Assembly (NCBI RefSeq): GCF_036370855.1 | Contig: NC_088102.1 | Location: 39,035,835-39,099,834 of the forward strand | Direction of reading: 5' to 3' | Length of the DNA: 64,000 nucleotides | Source: Dromaius novaehollandiae | Taxonomy: Eukaryota > Chordata > Aves > Casuariiformes > Dromaiidae | Shown: in pieces, positions 10,829-22,927 of the stretch | Layout: every line of letters starts with the position of its first letter | Position numbering within the stretch: position 1 is the first letter of the stretch | The notes under the pieces: generated by a model | Seen by the model: only the letters and a program-made list of their open reading frames with translations | Told to the model about the DNA's origin: nothing | Database searches by the model: none | Made by a program: the position numbers and the translations under genes

Positions 10829-13800
10829 GTGAGTGATCCAGAAACACCTCCGCTCTAGGTTGTGAAGGCGGAGGGAATAGATTGGGGCTTTTAACTGGGA
10901 TTCATCTAGGGAGGAGCGATCCCTTTGCTTGGGTGGATATGACAGGACTGGCTGTTGAAACTGCTTGTTGTCTGTCACAAAACCAGTGAAGTATCTACTG
11001 GTTTTGACTATTCTCACATTTAAGTCTGCTGACTATATGTTTTTAATTCTCTGGTTGTATTCATTTGCTGAACTTCTGGATAAATCAAATATGCTAACTA
11101 TGCAATGATAATCGGGCTATATAGCATTATATGTTTTATATAATATCTCTGTCAAGGTGATTTAATAAAAGTAGTTTGGGTTTAGACTATTTTTAATCTA
11201 CCTCTGTATTTAAGAAATATATATTTTTTAGATAATAGTTGCAGAAGAAGAAGACAATGCTGATATGTAGATCAAAAATAGTGGGCCTACCAGAAAGCAA
11301 TGTTCCTCTTCGCCTTTTACATTTGCCTACGTGAACTTTCAAAACAGGCTTTGAGCCATTTATAAAGCTTGACTTTGCCATTAGTTTGGCTGGAAATTTA
11401 TTCGCCCCACATTCGTTAGTATAAGCCACAGTTAAACGATGCATTTGCCATAAACAGTTATATAGGAGGTTGCTTTGTGCTGATGTGCGTTAAAAAGCAT
11501 GTCTTCTACCAGCTTGGCTGTGAAGGGGAAGGACCAGTGAAGAGAGGGAAATTTCCCTAGTAGAAGCGTGGTGAGAAGTAGCTTTGGGGCAGTAATATTG
11601 TGAAACAGACCATAAATTTTCGGTAAAAAGTTTGAGTCATCTAACAACATTTGACTATATGGTCTGGTAGGTTTTTCCCGTCATCTGTGGCCTCTTTCGT
11701 TGCAATTTGTTCCAGCCTTGGTACTGCTAATAATACTGTAAACCAAACTCTGATTTTTGTTTTTGTTTCAGGTATCTACAGAAGGAAAAGCAAATCCTGT
11801 GTCCCTCCTACAGATGGCTGCCTCCAGCGGCCTTTGCATTCTTGTTCGGTTGCCCAGGCTTGTTGCCAGTGGACAGCCTATCCCAAAGACACTATTGGAC
11901 ATCATGGCAGATAGTACTGTGTTGAAAGTTGGGGTAGGATGCTGGGAAGATGCTTGCAAGTTACTTCAGGATTACGGCTTTCCAGTGAAAGGGAGTGTGG
12001 ATCTACGGTATTTAGCCATGAGACAGCGGTGAGTTTCTAGTGGCAGCGGCAGTGCCTCATTTGCGATGAAAATATTTAAAAAATAATTCGTGTATGCTGA
12101 ACAATGCCAGGCAGGTAGGAATGCTCAGAATGGTTAGAGCATGGGCAATGACAGCAACAGCTAAGGAACACATCATGCTTCTATTCTGTGTTCTTAGTGG
12201 AAATTAAATCTTCATGCATGTTAATTGTGCCTGTAAGTCTCCTCACGTATGGTCCATATGGACAGTTCTGGGTGCCATGCTTCAGCCTGTTAGAAGTCCA
12301 GCTGCAGTGATGTAGCACAGTCAGAGTCATCACCATGTAATCAAATGTAAGTGAAAGTACTGTGTGGCAGTGAGTGGAACTGTTGGATTACAGGATTTCT
12401 TGAAAAATTACAAAAATAAAGAAGCTCTAACTTTCTTTTCTAAGAACAATGCTTCCATTTAAACATTACAATTGCAATACTATTTTTTTTCATCCTTCAT
12501 TCATCTTAAAATAAAATGTTTTACTTGGGAGTATTCTTCACATATAATATTTGTGTACCTTGGTATACTGTTAATGATCTGGAGCACAGAACTGCTGACC
12601 TGGTGGTGCCTCTTTAGCACCAAGGACAGATTTCTTGTCCGTTGGTGCTTGTTGGGCACTCAAGCAGCCAGGATTCCTGTGAGTCATTCCTAGATCTCTC
12701 ACTCTTCAGAAAGTGTCCCCAGTCCTGGCTCTTTGATTAAGTGGCCTATGAATCCATGGAGCTGATGGTCCTTCACTCTATGATAGACCTCTTTATTTAA
12801 GAAGCAGCTAGTTTAAAACCAAACACTTCAGCCTTAAGCATTACCCACTCCCATCCTTGCATGCTTTGCATATTGCAGGCATTAGGTTGTTACTGAATTT
12901 GGAAAGGACATTTTCGTGGAAATGAGGGAGAGGGCCTGTAAAGCTGACAGGCAGCTGTATGCTGTTTGGGGGGGAGTTACGCATCATGTGCAGCAGCTCA
13001 TTGTGTTCTGGCAGGATCAGGGTGTACAAATCTGTCTGAATTTGCATGCATGTTTAGTTTTGTCTTTAATATGTTTGTTTTGCTTTCTTTGTTAAGGAAG
13101 GATCTACTTCACAACTGCCTTAGCCTTAAGTCTTTAGCTGAAAAAGTCCTCAACTACCCACTTGACAAGTCTTCTCATGTGCGTTGCAGCAACTGGGAGG
13201 TAGAAGAATTGACACAAGATCAGGTGTGTCTTCTGCTTCAACTTAGTGTTTTGGGAGGAAGAATAACCTTGTCATTAAAGGAGAGGCATTGTAATAGAGA
13301 GATCTGAGCCTCCTCCCAGTTCTGCCTCAAAACCTGGTGTATGTGTGACTGTGATCTGAAGTTAATTTTAGACTCTACCTGAGTTTCTCTCTCTTTCCAT
13401 AAAGATCATTTTTTGTCATCCTCTCTGGATTCTTGGGCTTTGTTTCCCTTTAATCCAGGTGGACAGATAAAAATCACTTGAAATGCTTATGTGCCCTGAA
13501 CACCACCTTTTTATTATTTTATTTCCTCCAGTCCATGTCAGTGCAATGAAAGAGAAAGAATCCTCCCTGCCAACCTTGTTCGCAGTCTTTAAATTGTCTT
13601 GGTTCCCCTAATTGCTCACTTCTTTTAAGTCACGCTGCAGATGTCTACAAAACCAGTGACCAGTAGAGGGGGTGACAGTATAAATAATCACACCAAAGAT
13701 TAGTAGAAGGTGTGCTAAGAGAGGCCTTTCTTTACAGCTTAGGGACGGCTTGGTTGGGCTGGTGGCTGTTTAAGGCCTGGCTGACCTGAGAAATTTCCAG

Positions 13801-16800
13801 TGGGTGCCCTTGAGGTCCTGCTGAGCCTTTCAGGCCTGATTTGCCTGGAAATTTTTCCGTGCCCTGTGGTTCCTGGAGGAACCCAGGAGTGTTTCAAATC
13901 TGACTGATCCTGAAAACATGGGGTTTGTGGTGTCATGAAAGTGGCACTCAACTGTCAGAATTTTTGTGAACTTTGAAATGAAATAAGTCCAGCTTCTGGT
14001 TTTACTCTATCTCATGTTAAAGACTGATAATGTTTGGGAGTATTTGCTGTGTGCCAATATCACAATGTCTTTAGTTTTTTCTCCAAGGTCCTTTATGCTG
14101 CTAAGGATGCCCAGGTCTCAGTGGCTCTGTTCCTCCATTTGCTGGGATTTGCCTGCCTCCCTGCTACATCAGAAGGTGAAAACTCTGTTGCTGCTTGGGA
14201 AAAAGTGCTGCGTAGGTGCCAGGGCTTGGTGGATATCCCATTTAGAGGAAGAAGGAGTGGCAGCACAGGAGAGGAGAAGAGTGGAGAGGCAGGCTCCCCG
14301 CAGAAAACGAAGAATCGGAAATCTGCCGCGAACAGCCAGCCCTCTGGCAGTCAGCAAGTGAGGGATCCTCGGAGGCAGAAGCGAAAGCCTCTGGGTGTGG
14401 GATATTCTGCCAGGTAAGTCTGTGAGCACATTTTACTCCTTGCATTGCAGATGGCAAACTGAATGATCCCTCATGGTTTACTCATTACCAAGGCAGATAA
14501 TGTGAACCAGGAAAAGGAAACACAGGACCCAGCAGTCATGGGAGAGAGATCCTATTTTGATTTTCCCATTTCCCTCAAGATAATGCTAACAGTGGCAGCA
14601 GTGCTCAGATCTGTGCTAGGTCATGAGTAGGTTGAGAGGGTTTCTCCAGCTTCTGCCCTTTCTTCTCACATGGAGGCATTAGCTCAAGAGCAGAGGACAT
14701 TTGGCTGTCAGGATGGCATTTACAGCCCAGAGAGCTGTGCCCTGTCTCCTCCAGGGAAAAGGTAGCAAACTGGGCAGAACTTGTGCTGTGAGCAGGTTCT
14801 GCCTTGCAGGCTGCTGTTTATACCATGCTGCTCCAGATCACTGTGGTCACAGAGATGTCAAAGTACTGAATCAACCTGAAAGAGGGGCTCAGAGAGATGA
14901 TGTGAGGTGCCAGAGGGCACAGGAAGTACCAGTCTGCTGTGGCATCAAAGCATAGCACTTCTCTGTTGACCAGGAATAGAGAGGAGGGTACAATACTACT
15001 TTGGCCTCACTAGGACAGGGATCAGGATCCCTGACTAGTGGGCTGTTTTGTGGGGCAAATCCTAAATTCTTATGGCCTTTTCCTATTGAGACTTCAGTTG
15101 TTTTTGTTTTTAAATTAAAATAACTTGGAGATGTCTCTTTAAGCCCACTGCAGTGGAAGACATGGAGAACTGATATCTTTGCTTTTATGTTTGGATACAA
15201 TCTAATATAATTTAATCACACAGATGTAGGAACTCTAATTGGCTGTAATTGTCATTGTTTGGAAAGAAAAATTGGCTTTTCAATATTTGTTTTCTCCTTT
15301 TCAAGATTATTGGTTTGGCAATGGAGAGGAGACATTTTAATGGAGTCAATAATATTGATTCATTAGCAGTCATTAACAGTATTGTGTTGTAGGCAATAAG
15401 ATCCAGTCATATTTCTTTTTTTACTGGGAGCCAGTGTCATACAAAACAGAAAGACTGTACCTCATGGGAGAAATAAAATCTTGAACAAAATTGCATTCCA
15501 TGCTAAATTGAGATCTCGCTATGTTTATTTATTTATTTTTTTAACCAAGCTTGATTTCATGAGAGATCTCTCTAAAGCTAATTTAGACTCACTGTTTCAT
15601 ACAATGTCTCCAGCAGTCTGAAAATGATTTCAAAAGTCCTTTTCCACTCTTCCTTTCTATAGGCATGTCTAGTTTGAATGCTTACTTATTTAGAGTCAGG
15701 AACTACTTAAATTATGATGATGATTGAGCTGAGCTGCTGATACTCAGTAGAAGCAGGCCTCTAGTATCTTCACTGGGTTTCTTTGTTCCCCTTTCCCCAT
15801 GGATATTGGAAGAAATCCTTTCTGTCAGATTACTTTGCCTGTAAGCCAACCTTTTTAGCTGGTATGACTCCGCAGAGGGAATGCTTATTCATGTGATCCT
15901 GCTGCAGAGAAGAAAGAAAGGAAACTTTTCCACAGCATGTGTCACTGGCCAATTCCTTCCAGGTGCTCCACCAGCGCAGCCTCCTTCACTATTCAGTTTT
16001 GTTTGGCAAAGTAAAGAGGTGGGGTTTTTTGGAGAACAGAATCCTTCCTTAAACTGCTGCCCACCACCAGAGAATCCTCAGACAGGATGTCTCTCCACTG
16101 ACTGAGCTTAGGTGCCCGCATTTCACAGGGGCTAGGAGTGGAGCTGCGTCTCAGCTCTGCTTTGTTGTTTCCGTGCTGTCTTGCATTTGGGTTCTCTGTG
16201 CTCTAAGAGGCTTTTTGTATCATTTCTCTTGGATTAATGAAAATGCTTCTGTTTAAACTAAGTTTTAGAAAATGCCTCTTAATAAGACATTAATATATGG
16301 GCTTAGGGCAGCTGATCCTTGAAACTACCTTGTCCATAGGCTGACATACTCTTTTAGCTAATCTTCCTTTCTAACTAGTATTTTTTTTCCTAATGATTTT
16401 TCTTTTAATTTCTGTTATCATTGCTGGCTTCTTTTGAAAAATAGGATTTAGAGTTGCCAATTCTATGGGCAGTAGAGTAACAGAGATACCTCACAGCCAA
16501 ATGTGATGTAGCTTTTTGAATGTTCTGCCTTCCTTAGCAGCAGCCTGTGTATTACACTGCTGAATAACGTATATATTTAGGGGCACTGCTGTGATTCAGA
16601 GGAGACTGAGTGAATTGCGGCGTGGAATGCATGGCTGTAGAGAGCTTTGGGTTTTTGGCATGCTATTTTAGTTGCTGCAGTGTTGTCCCTGTTGCACAGA
16701 AAATCTCCGCTCTATGACAACTGTTTCCTGCATGCACCAGATGGACAGCCTCTGTGCACTTGTGATCGCAAGAAGGCTCAGTGGTATCTGGACAAGGGGA

Positions 16801-19599
16801 TTGGAGGTGAGTGTACCACTCTTCCTGTTGGTATTGAAAGAGCTCTTTTGCCATGTTTCTTAGATAACTGGGCATGGACTTCTGGTATCTTTTCTTTTGG
16901 AAGTGCTGTTGGGGATTTATCAGGAAATCTTCTTCGTTTTAGCATTCTTATTCTAGCTTTCAAATGCAAATTTTTGTTGAATATTTATTTCATTTTATCC
17001 TTTCAGAGCTGGTTAGCACAGACCCATTTGTTGTGAAGCTGCAGTTTGAGCCTTCGGGACGTCCTGAGTCTCAAGTTGATTATTATCTGACTGTCAAGGA
17101 AAACCTGTGTGTCGTGTGTGGCAAGCGAGAGTCCTACATCCGGTGAGTTGTTTAGTAGGGTAAGAGAAAATGTGTCTTGTAGAAAAAGATTGAAGTTTGC
17201 ATCTCATTCAGCATCCAGAAATTTCGTTAGTGGCTTGAAATGTCATGCTTGTTTATATTCTGGATGGGCTGTCACTGTTTGAATGCCACGTGATCATATG
17301 TATCTGGGTAAGTTTGACACTGAACAGGCCAGCATTGCCTTTTCTTAAGGAGGATGGTGGAATCGGTCTGTGGAGAACAAAGTGTATGAAATATGTATGT
17401 GTTGCAGTTTGAATTATAGGGAGCAGCAGTATGCAAACATACATTGTTCTGATGGCATCCTCTTCTGAGAATAACTGTACTATTTTTCCGGTACTTATTC
17501 CTTATGATTTTAAAAGGCTTAGGTGAGCCTGACATCTGTGAGGACAGAAAGAATGAGATTTTTTTTTTACTGCTGCTGCTGTTTAGCTGAGAGGTATGTT
17601 TCTCATAGCGTATTGTTTTATATTTGTACAGTATGAGTCACTTATTTTTTTTAATTGAAAGTGATGGATTTCAAATAAGTAGAGGTTGGAGAACCTTTTG
17701 GTGCACTCAGGGCCCTGACCCTGGTGATCTTTGTTTTCCTCGGCTTTTAATATTAGTTGTCCCTTTGTGTGCCAGGAGGAGGAGGAACTGGGGGTTAGCA
17801 GCTTCATCCAAACCTAATGCAATGGGTCTTTTGTCTTCTCCAGAAAGAACATTGTTCCTCACGAATACCGGAGACACTTTCCCATCCAGATGAAGGACCA
17901 CAACTCCCATGATGTGCTCCTGCTCTGCACATCGTGCCATGCCGTCTCCAATTACTATGACAACCATCTCAAGCAGCAGCTAGCTGAGGAGTTCAGTGCC
18001 CCTATTGGCTCCGAGGAAGGGGTGCGTCTGCTGGAGGACCCCCTGCGCAGGCAGGTGCGATCGGGGGCGCGAGCCCTGCTGAATGCAGACAGCCTGCCTG
18101 ACCCCCGAAGGGTGGAACTTCTGCAAGGCATTAAGGACTTCTTTAACACGGAGGCAGTGACCCCAGAGATGCTCCAGGAAGCAGCTGGTCTGGAAACGAG
18201 GTATAACAGCCTAGCTAGTAGATGTAATATTTTCGACATTTATTTGAGGCGTTTTAGTTCTACAAAAGGGTGTCTACTCAAGGATCCTTTGGTAAATATT
18301 AATGCAGCAACAAAAATAAATCCAGCAGCATTTGCAAAGTGAGGATCACGCATGCTGACTTTTTCTCCCTAAGCTTTTTAATTAAAATAAAACCCATTCT
18401 TGGTCTCCTTGTGATAGCAGTGACCTTCCCTAAACTAATGTTGTTTGGCTAGGAAGTATCTGAATTTGTGACTAGTAGGAGTTGATCTGCACAGTGAAAA
18501 TGAGCCTCTAAAAAGATAGCTTCATCCCTTGTTTAAGCCTGTGGAATCTGAATTTATAGTACTCTGATGCATCTAACTAGAAGGCAAGAAGAGAAACAAA
18601 GTAGCTGTTTGTGCTGTATCCGAAGACTATAAGCAGATAAGCAGACCCTAGATTTCTTACTATGTTTTTGTTTGCTCTTGCCCCATAGACTGTGAAATGC
18701 AGCCGTTGTTTCCCCTCTTACCCCTTTTCCCTTTCTCTTCCAACAATCTCCTTCCCTTTTTGCTTCCCCCCCCCCCCCGCCCCCATCACTGTTCTATACA
18801 TCTTTTGAAGGGCAGATCAGGGAGGCTGAATGAAGGACAATCATGCACCAGGTGCATCAGAAGTCTCCTCTCTACCTCTTTCCCATAGCCTCCCCAAAAG
18901 TCTTATCTTAACTAATGTCGGGTTTTGCTGTTTGCATGAAGACAGCATTTTCTCCTTATTATGCTCATGGCTGTTTGTTGCATGCTGGTGTAATATCTCA
19001 GTACCTGTTCAGGCAGGGAGTTCGGTGGCAGGATCAGAGCTCTGGAGAACCTAAGGTTCTTGCCTTGAGAAATTTGCAGTCTTTCTCTTGAGAAGCTTGT
19101 TATGTGCCTTAAGAGCTTTGTTTACTTTTGCTATAAAAGGATAACACTTTCTCATTTTGAAGAATCCACCTTCCCAGTGCAGCTGTGTTCCAGAAAGCAG
19201 CCTGACACTGAAATAAAGCATAAAACTCTCCCTCCCAGGTCTCCACCTGGTTAGCTCACTGTGCTGCTGTAAGTAAGCAAGTCCTGCTGCTGAAAGTACC
19301 TTCAGCATCTTGCTGTTCCTTCCAGATAGGTCTAGGGTCTGACTGTGGGCTTGTGTACTAAACTCTGTTTGTGTTCTGGCAGGATTTGCAATGAGAGCTA
19401 TATGCCACATGGGCTGAAGGTGGTGCAGTGTTTTGCTAAAGGAGGCCTGCGCTCCCTCATGCAGTTGGAACGACGCTGGCGGCAGCATTTCTTGGACAGC
19501 ATGCAGCCCAAGTACCTCCCAGAGCAGTGGTCAGTGGACCATAACCATGGGAAGCTGATTCGGAAGTATGGGGAGGATCTTCAGATTGAGCTGTCATGA
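10490..19599 (+). CDS. EXD2: EXD2, exonuclease 3'-5' domain-containing protein 2 (complete, 8 coding exons)
   Basis: EXD2 is a DEDDy-family 3'-5' exonuclease tied to the mitochondrial outer membrane and also implicated in nuclear DNA end resection. The coding join is 10490-10828, 11772-12028, 13097-13223, 14088-14413, 16700-16806, 17007-17142, 17844-18200, 19383-19599: 1866 nt, 621 residues plus stop, the length I recall for human EXD2. A hydrophobic anchor (residues about 5-25) is followed by a basic RAARRRKGR stretch. The exonuclease domain covers about 80-295, with metal-binding D110 and E112 (IDCEW), D173, and Y244/D248 (YAAKD). A basic linker (about 300-350) leads to a C-terminal part with C420xxC423, H437/H442, N451/H453 and C459xxC462, an HNH-like zinc arrangement. 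The start is supported by an in-frame stop at 10451-10453 and A at -3. All introns are GT-AG, and no frame break is seen. Confidence 0.96.
11772..12028 (+). CDS. EXD2: EXD2 coding exon 3 (residues 114-199)
   Basis: The acceptor is TTTTGTTTCAG|GTATC and the donor CAGCG|GTGAGT, with entry in phase 0 and exit in phase 2. It encodes SLLQMAASSGLCILVRLP and the second catalytic motif VGVGCWEDACKLL, with D173 as the expected metal ligand. Confidence 0.93.
13097..13223 (+). CDS. EXD2: EXD2 coding exon 4 (residues 199-241)
   Basis: The acceptor is CTTTGTTAAG|G and the donor GATCAG|GTGTGT. It encodes the LSLKSLAEKVLNYPLDKS helix region of the exonuclease domain and ends in phase 0 at TQDQ. Confidence 0.92.
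14088..14413 (+). CDS. EXD2: EXD2 coding exon 5 (residues 242-350)
   Basis: The acceptor is TTCTCCAAG|GTCC and the donor GCCAG|GTAAGT, exiting in phase 2. It opens with the third catalytic motif VLYAAKDAQ (the Y-x3-D of DEDDy enzymes). It then encodes a diverged, charged linker ending in the basic RDPRRQKRKPLGVGYSAR, a plausible nuclear-localisation-like stretch. Confidence 0.93.
14414..16699 (+). other. EXD2: EXD2 intron 5 (largest intron)
   Basis: About 2.3 kb between exons 5 and 6. I see only A/T-rich unique sequence, with no additional exon, RNA gene or clear repeat. Confidence 0.6.
16700..16806 (+). CDS. EXD2: EXD2 coding exon 6 (residues 350-386)
   Basis: The acceptor is TGTTGCACAG|AAAATC and the donor TTGGAG|GTGAGT. 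It encodes SPLYDNCFLHAPDGQPLC and CDRKKAQWYLDKGIG, the most conserved block of the C-terminal half. Confidence 0.93.
17007..17142 (+). CDS. EXD2: EXD2 coding exon 7 (residues 386-431)
   Basis: The acceptor is ATCCTTTCAG|AGCTGG and the donor ATCCG|GTGAGT. It carries the first CxxC pair in ENLCVVCGKRESYIR, the likely zinc-binding start of the HNH-like module. Confidence 0.93.
17844..18200 (+). CDS. EXD2: EXD2 coding exon 8 (residues 431-550), weak donor
   Basis: The acceptor is CTTCTCCAG|AAAG. It encodes PHEYRRHFPIQMKDHNSHD and LLLCTSCHAVSNYYDNH, completing the HNH-like zinc module, then an acidic/basic helical region ending LQEAAGLETR. The donor GAG|GTATAA departs from consensus at +3 and +5. 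The frame stays open for 46 further codons to a TGA at 18340-18342. Confidence 0.92.
18201..18391 (+). other. EXD2: EXD2 intron 8 readthrough tail and intronic poly(A) signal
   Basis: Past the weak exon 8 donor the EXD2 frame continues in intron 8 to TGA 18340-18342. An AATAAA follows at 18386-18391, with a T/G-rich stretch downstream. If used, it would give a protein lacking the last 71 residues and ending in a different tail. It is a possible alternative 3' end, not a demonstrated one. Confidence 0.3.
19383..19599 (+). CDS. EXD2: EXD2 terminal coding exon 9 (residues 550-621)
   Basis: The acceptor is TTCTGGCAG|GATTTG. It encodes NESYMPHGLKVVQCF, the SLMQLERRWRQHFLDSMQ block and the C-terminal GEDLQIELS before TGA at 19597-19599. 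Confidence 0.94.
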
Positions 19600-20527
19600 G
19601 ACTAATTTCCTGGAGAGACTCTAGATGGTATCTAATGGACACATGTAACTGAAGGTGGAAGGACTATTTTTATTTCTTTCTCCACTAACATCTGGGCCTG
19701 GGTTTGTACAGTGGCTCCACCAGGTTTGGTGTTTATAGAGTTAAATCCTTTGAATTGAATTTTATAAGTTGGTTTGGAATTTTTAATCCTAGACTGGATG
19801 TGTGACTTGCTACAACTTTTTTCTGTGTGGATGGGGCTGACAGGAGGCTGTGTGTTTAGGCAGAGACACTTCTGTCACTGACTATTTCAGTGCAAGAGTG
19901 CAATACTAAGGGGACTTTTCTTCTCAAAGTAACTGTGGAGAGTTGCTTTCTACCCTCCCAGGATATCAGATGCCTCCAGACCATCTCTTTTTAACACATA
20001 GCACAATATGTGAACCTTTCCAGGTTTTCCAAGGATCCCTTGGCTGTACCAGCAGTCTCCTGAGGCCTCCTGATTAAGTCTCCTTTCTTTGTTTTTGGTA
20101 CAGTTGCATTCACATGAGTTCTTGGGAAAGAATTCCTGCCAGAGAGAGATTCCTTGTTTGGAAGTGGCAAAGAAACCTCATCCTTTTTTTTTTTTTTTTT
20201 TTTTTTTGCAGATTGTGATCAGTATCAGCATTGTGATAAGACGCTGAGTTTTTCTGATAGTGGTTGCCTGATGAGAAGTGACACTGTTTGACTCTGGCAG
20301 TGTAGGAGCACGCATGTCAAGTCTCTTACTTTTTTAAACTTGTTCCAGCATCACACTGTTTCTAAAAATGTTACTTCCCAATTCTGCTCGTTTATGATGA
20401 ATAGTTTGTGGTAGGTACCTTTTCACATCGGAGTGAAATGGGGTCAGATGTCTTAAAAGGGATGAGAGGAAATTAAATTTTACTTGAAGACCAGCATGTT
20501 TTAAGAGGGCAGAACACATGTGGCAGG

Positions 20528-20735
20528 AAGCTGGGACTCCAGTGTTCTGTTCCTGAGTCTGACTTGTTTGGTGGTGAGCAGGTCATACACTCTCCATGCC
20601 TGTTTCCCTGTCTCTAAAGCGGGACTAATGATACTTACCTACCTCACAAGGGTGTTGTGAGGACTAATGAATTCATGTTTTTGTAAAATGCTTTGAAAAT
20701 ATAAGCCAGTATGTGCTAATTATTACTGTTGTTTT
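20528..20735 (+). repeat. MIR (CORE-SINE) element in the EXD2 3'UTR
   Basis: The text follows the MIR consensus from its middle to its 3' end in the sense orientation. It has a TTTCCCTGTCTCTAAAGCGG block, then ACCTACCTCACAAGGGTGTT and GTGAGGACTAATGAATTCAT, then the TGTAAAATGCTTTGAAAATA tail. The match is clear despite age. Confidence 0.8.
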
Positions 20736-20818
20736 CGAAATGTGTTCCTGCCTGACTTCTCTTAAATATTTATAATTTTTGCCTGGTGCTAGGCTTCAGT
20801 TAAATATAACTTTTTAAA

Positions 20819-20824
20819 AATAAA
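20819..20824 (+). terminator. EXD2: Candidate EXD2 poly(A) signal (proximal)
   Basis: Canonical AATAAA about 1.2 kb after the stop codon, downstream of the MIR element. Confidence 0.45.
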
Positions 20825-21891
20825 TAGACTTTTCTGTGAAACTAATTTTGATGACATTAATTGTATTAGATGACTCTGTTTCCCCTGAATTATGAAGCTT
20901 GAGTTGTAAAGGTCTTTTTAAAGAAGTTTCAGTAAAGTCTTTATCCTTCTTCTATCCTACTAGCGTATATACAATGCAGCTGATGCATGTTTCCTAATAA
21001 CATTTGGCCAGAATCCTGGCCTTCCCATGATAATGGCTTAAACTCTCCACTGTCTGATATCAAGAAATTGCACAGGCTGGGGACTGTTTGTAGCAGAGCC
21101 TGTTTGAGGTAAGTAGGAGCCATGGAGATACAGTACATTAATGCCATCCCAGAGGGAGGAGCTGCAGTAGCAGCCAGCATACAAAAAATCAAAGATTCAT
21201 CATAAATACAACTTACCGCAGAGCTGCAAATGAGACCATTTGCATTATAAGGCCAATTTTATGCCTTCTCTGTACTAATGATAGGTCTTAACAAAACCCG
21301 ATCAACCCAAATGTATTCTGTCTCTATGCTCACTCACAGAGCTGATTGTAATCTCAGCAAGAAGCTCCTGTCTACAGCAGCAGCTTAGATACAAGTATTT
21401 CTCTCCAAAGTGTTTTGAGGATATGTTCAGATAGTGTCATCTCCTATCTCTGCCATCAGATCAAGGTGGTGAGAGCTCTTTGTGCAGCTCAGAAATCCCT
21501 TTTTAACAATCAGGAGTACAAATTGTCCATCTCGCTTTTTTGTCCTGCTTTGTTTTTCTTCCTTTGTTCTGATGCTTGAACTCCTGATAAAGCTGTCCTG
21601 GTTTAATGTAACCTACAGACTGACCACTGGGCTGTTTTCTGTTTGTTGAAAAAAGGAAACGATGCTGAGACACGAATCTGACTGCAACTCCTCTGAACGT
21701 AAGGAGTCAATGCTATGATTGAAGAACTTTTTATTTTTTTCAAATCACCAGTGCAGAAATAAGAGTTTTCAAGGAATACATTCTTCATAAATATTTTCTT
21801 AGCCAAGATTCCTTGTTGTTTGTCAATTATCTTTAACTTGCATCGTTTTTATGCAGCTTCCTCCCTCTTTCAGGTTGACTGTGTTGTGTAG

Positions 21892-21897
21892 AATAAA
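21892..21897 (+). terminator. EXD2: Candidate EXD2 poly(A) signal (distal)
   Basis: Canonical AATAAA followed within 30 nt by a T/G-rich stretch. It is at least as strong in context as the proximal candidate. Confidence 0.45.
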
Positions 21898-22597
21898 TAT
21901 TTTTATTGTTTTGTAATTTTCTGCCTTTTAATAGAACATGTTTGTTTTTTATTACTTGATACATTGTGCATATGAATAACAAGAATACTTGCTGTGCTCA
22001 TTTGGTAGACAGTAGCAGTTCTACTGTGGGAATCAGCATATACTGATTATTTACATTATTATCAGAATATACTAATATCTTCCCTATCTAATTGGACACA
22101 GGCATATACAGAGGTCAGAGGAAGAACAAAGCTGGTCTGTAGATTGAACTTCTGCATATGTCTTCGTCCCTAATTGTTGCATTGAGTGAAAATCTGCTCT
22201 TCTAGCAGACTTATCACTATTCAAGCTGCTCCTCTTTTTTGCATGCCTGCTTTTCTCTTCTTTCTTTCTGTCTGATCCTCCTCTTGTGATTCCCTCATTT
22301 CTTACAGTAACATTTGGACCTCACCTTCTGAGTTTCTTCCTGTGCCTCCCCTGGTATGTCTGGCAGGATCAGCTGTGGAAGAGCCCTTCCTGACTGTAGT
22401 GCTGTGCTTCCAAGCAGTGCTGTAGCAAGTCTGTTCAGGAATACTTGAATCGTAGTACTGAGCCAGGCTGTGGATTCAGGTACCATCCTTCACCTGATTA
22501 TGCTGGTCAGTCATGATGGCCATACATCTACCTCTTTTTAAATAAAAGCCTAGATTTTGCGCAACTGGAGTATTCATCTAGGTTGCCCCAGGTATGT

Positions 22598-22639
22598 TGC
22601 CTATATTAAACAGGGTACTGCCTACATTAAACAGGGTAC
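22598..22639 (+). repeat. Tandem duplication, 21-bp unit x2
   Basis: Units at 22598-22618 and 22619-22639 share the core ATTAAACAGGGTAC and differ by one base. Confidence 0.9.
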
Positions 22640-22927
22640 ATCCATTCTCTCTCTGCAGGAAGAAAATTGCCATGCCTCTGTGGGTTGGCTTTGACAACAT
22701 GGGATTCTTCCTGCAGTCACTTGTCATTTTGTTGTTTGTAAGTTTGCCCAAGGGGCACTGCCAGATATGCGGGAGAGAATTTGGCCCTTTTATCTGGCAC
22801 TTGATGCTACTTGCCTCAAACTGAGCCTTATAGGTTAGTGGGGAGCATGCTCCAGCTGCTGGGATCTCCAAACCTGTCTTGGTTTACAAATTCCCTGTAG
22901 AGCTTGCCTCCACCCTTTCAATTTCAG

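Larger units (their letters stand above)
19600..21897 (+). other. EXD2: EXD2 3'UTR (3' end uncertain)
   Basis: Non-coding sequence follows the EXD2 stop, including a 24-nt T-run at 20184-20207 and a MIR element. The first good poly(A) signal is AATAAA at 20819-20824 and a second is AATAAA at 21892-21897. The latter is followed by T/G-rich sequence typical of a downstream element. Either or both may be used. Confidence 0.55.

Noticed and set aside
17890-18342. A 150-codon frame starting inside EXD2 exon 8, as a separate gene
   Set aside because: Its first part is simply EXD2 exon 8 and the rest is intron readthrough. It is kept only as a possible alternative 3' end.
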